Source: Mycolicibacterium flavescens
GTDB taxonomy: Bacteria; Actinomycetota; Actinomycetes; Mycobacteriales; Mycobacteriaceae
Assembly: GCF_001722335.1 (NCBI RefSeq)
Contig: NZ_MIHA01000005.1
Span: 285,010 to 349,009, forward strand
Length of the DNA stretch: 64,000 nucleotides
Direction of reading: 5' to 3'
This document shows positions 63,539 to 64,000 of this stretch, piece by piece. The first letter of the stretch is position 1, and every line of letters begins with the position of its first letter. A program made the position numbers and the translations under genes. The notes under the pieces are model-generated. The model was not told where the DNA came from and did no database searches. It was given only the letters and a program-made list of their open reading frames with translations.

Positions 63539-63800
63539 GTCGGCACATCGCCGATGTTGGCGGCCGCATCATTATCGGCGGTGTCGTAGCCCGCAGCCGC
63601 TGCCGTCGCGGATTGGCCGCGTTCAGCCAAACGCCCGGCATATGCCTGACTGAAGCGGGTAAGGGCGGCAAACACGGCAGTAGCGCCTCGGGTCGACGCT
63701 TTTTCTCCGGTCGGATGCGCATCGCTAACAGCAGCCAGCTGACCTGCGCGTTCGGAAAGGATCGCGGACGACGAAATCAGTCCCTCTTGTCGACGGCGGC
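63535..63800 (-). pseudogene. ESX-associated helical protein, N terminus removed by an IS21-type insertion
   Basis: About 88 residues remain (GLISSSAILSERAGQLAAVS, then AVFAALTRFSQAYAGRLAERG), the pattern of the small WXG/ESX-type partner usually encoded before an ESX substrate. The insertion-sequence end lies at about 63,801. Reading continues into it to an ATG at 63873 and would add a chimeric N terminus. The gene is therefore disrupted, but a truncated or fusion product could still be made. Its stop overlaps the toxin-like gene as GTGA. Confidence 0.6.
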
Positions 63801-63842
63801 TGAAACTTGACCCCCTGGCGGCAGGTGAAAATTGACCCCCTG
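63801..63842. repeat. terminal repeats of an IS21-family element
   Basis: TGAAACTTGACCCCCTG (63801-63817) and TGAAAATTGACCCCCTG (63826-63842) are two direct repeats, 16 of 17 bases identical and 25 bases apart. Multiple short terminal repeats with TTGACC cores are typical of IS21-family ends. They define the left end of an element that continues beyond the window. Confidence 0.65.
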
Positions 63843-63859
63843 CCCGGGGTGGTTGGTGA

Positions 63860-64000
63860 TTATTCCTCAGCATTGGTGGCCGCGGTAGGTGTGCGGCCGA
63901 GGTCTCGGTCTTTGAGTCGGTAGCTGTCTCCTTTGAGGGTGATGACTTCGGCGTGGTGGACGAGGCGGTCGATCATGGCGGCGGCGACGACGTCGTCGCC
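63860..64000 (-). CDS. istB: IS21-family helper ATPase IstB, C-terminal part
   Basis: The minus strand encodes GDDVVAAAMIDRLVHHAEV, then KGDSYRLKDRDLG, and ends TNAEE at a TAA (63860-63862). MIDRL-HHA and GDSYR(L/M)K are the hallmark C terminus of IstB, the AAA+ helper of IS21 transposition. The gene runs off the window. Confidence 0.8.
   Translation of the reverse strand, partial: GDDVVAAAMIDRLVHHAEVITLKGDSYRLKDRDLGRTPTAATNAEE

Larger units (their letters stand above)
63801..64000 (-). mobile_element. IS21-family insertion sequence, left end (partial)
   Basis: The terminal repeats at 63,801-63,842 and the istB 3' end at 63,860 belong to one element oriented on the minus strand. It has inserted into the first gene of the ESX toxin-like operon. 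The istA remnant at 12,594-13,070 shows that this family was active elsewhere in the region. Confidence 0.7.

Overview
The window looks like the chromosome of a fast-growing mycobacterium (Mycolicibacterium/Mycobacterium or a close actinobacterial relative). The evidence is high-GC coding sequence, a DUF732-type small secreted protein, type VII (ESX) secretion substrates, GTG starts with ATGA/GTGA/TGATG stop-start overlaps, and at least two genes with a TANNNT box seven bases before the start codon, as in mycobacterial leaderless transcripts. The genus is an inference.

Left part (1-18,780). The edges carry two copies of the same HNH endonuclease gene: an intact but partial one at 1-522 and a second at 17,711-18,779 with two single-base frameshifts. 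Between them lie a SAM methyltransferase, a three-gene ESX-substrate/membrane operon, a NERD-domain UvrD-like helicase, a DUF732 secreted protein, and an NrtR-type Nudix regulator divergent from an ADP-ribosylglycohydrolase/phosphatase fusion. Further right are a metallophosphoesterase with a decayed second copy, a macro-like/SIR2 protein, an EEP-nuclease/HTH fusion, an IS21 istA remnant, and an operon of a MazG-like pyrophosphohydrolase, a Rad50-like ATPase and a small HEPN-like protein.

Central defence island (about 19,200-55,640). Four modules can be separated. (i) A + strand operon: SF2 helicase, GHKL ATPase, unknown protein, DUF6339 protein, then a small zinc-ribbon protein and a separately transcribed EVE-like/DUF3883 protein. 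(ii) A long - strand operon: sacsin-type GHKL ATPase fused to an SF2 helicase, a small unknown protein, a UvrD helicase, DrmA, DrmB, a truncated DrmD-like SNF2 protein, and a RelE-like/UvrD helicase. This has a DISARM-like core but no visible drmC phospholipase-D gene. (iii) A C5-cytosine methyltransferase divergent from (ii), with a convergent Vsr endonuclease. (iv) A giant DnaQ-type exonuclease + DinG + RecQ fusion, split by one base, overlapping a 2,142-residue SNF2 helicase with three Cys-rich clusters. The helicases of (i) and (ii) share the same motif signatures, so the island holds a split and a fused version of the same GHKL + helicase pair.

Right part (55,700-64,000). A 1,700-residue exported protein combines cadherin-like repeats, an M4-type metallopeptidase and beta-propeller repeats. 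It is followed by an IS110 scar, a small unknown gene, and an ESX-type toxin-like operon whose first gene is cut by an IS21-family element running off the window.

Five frameshifts in the window all fit the loss of one base. That pattern points to sequence indel errors at least as much as to gene decay. Domain calls come from motif recognition by eye; no searches were run.
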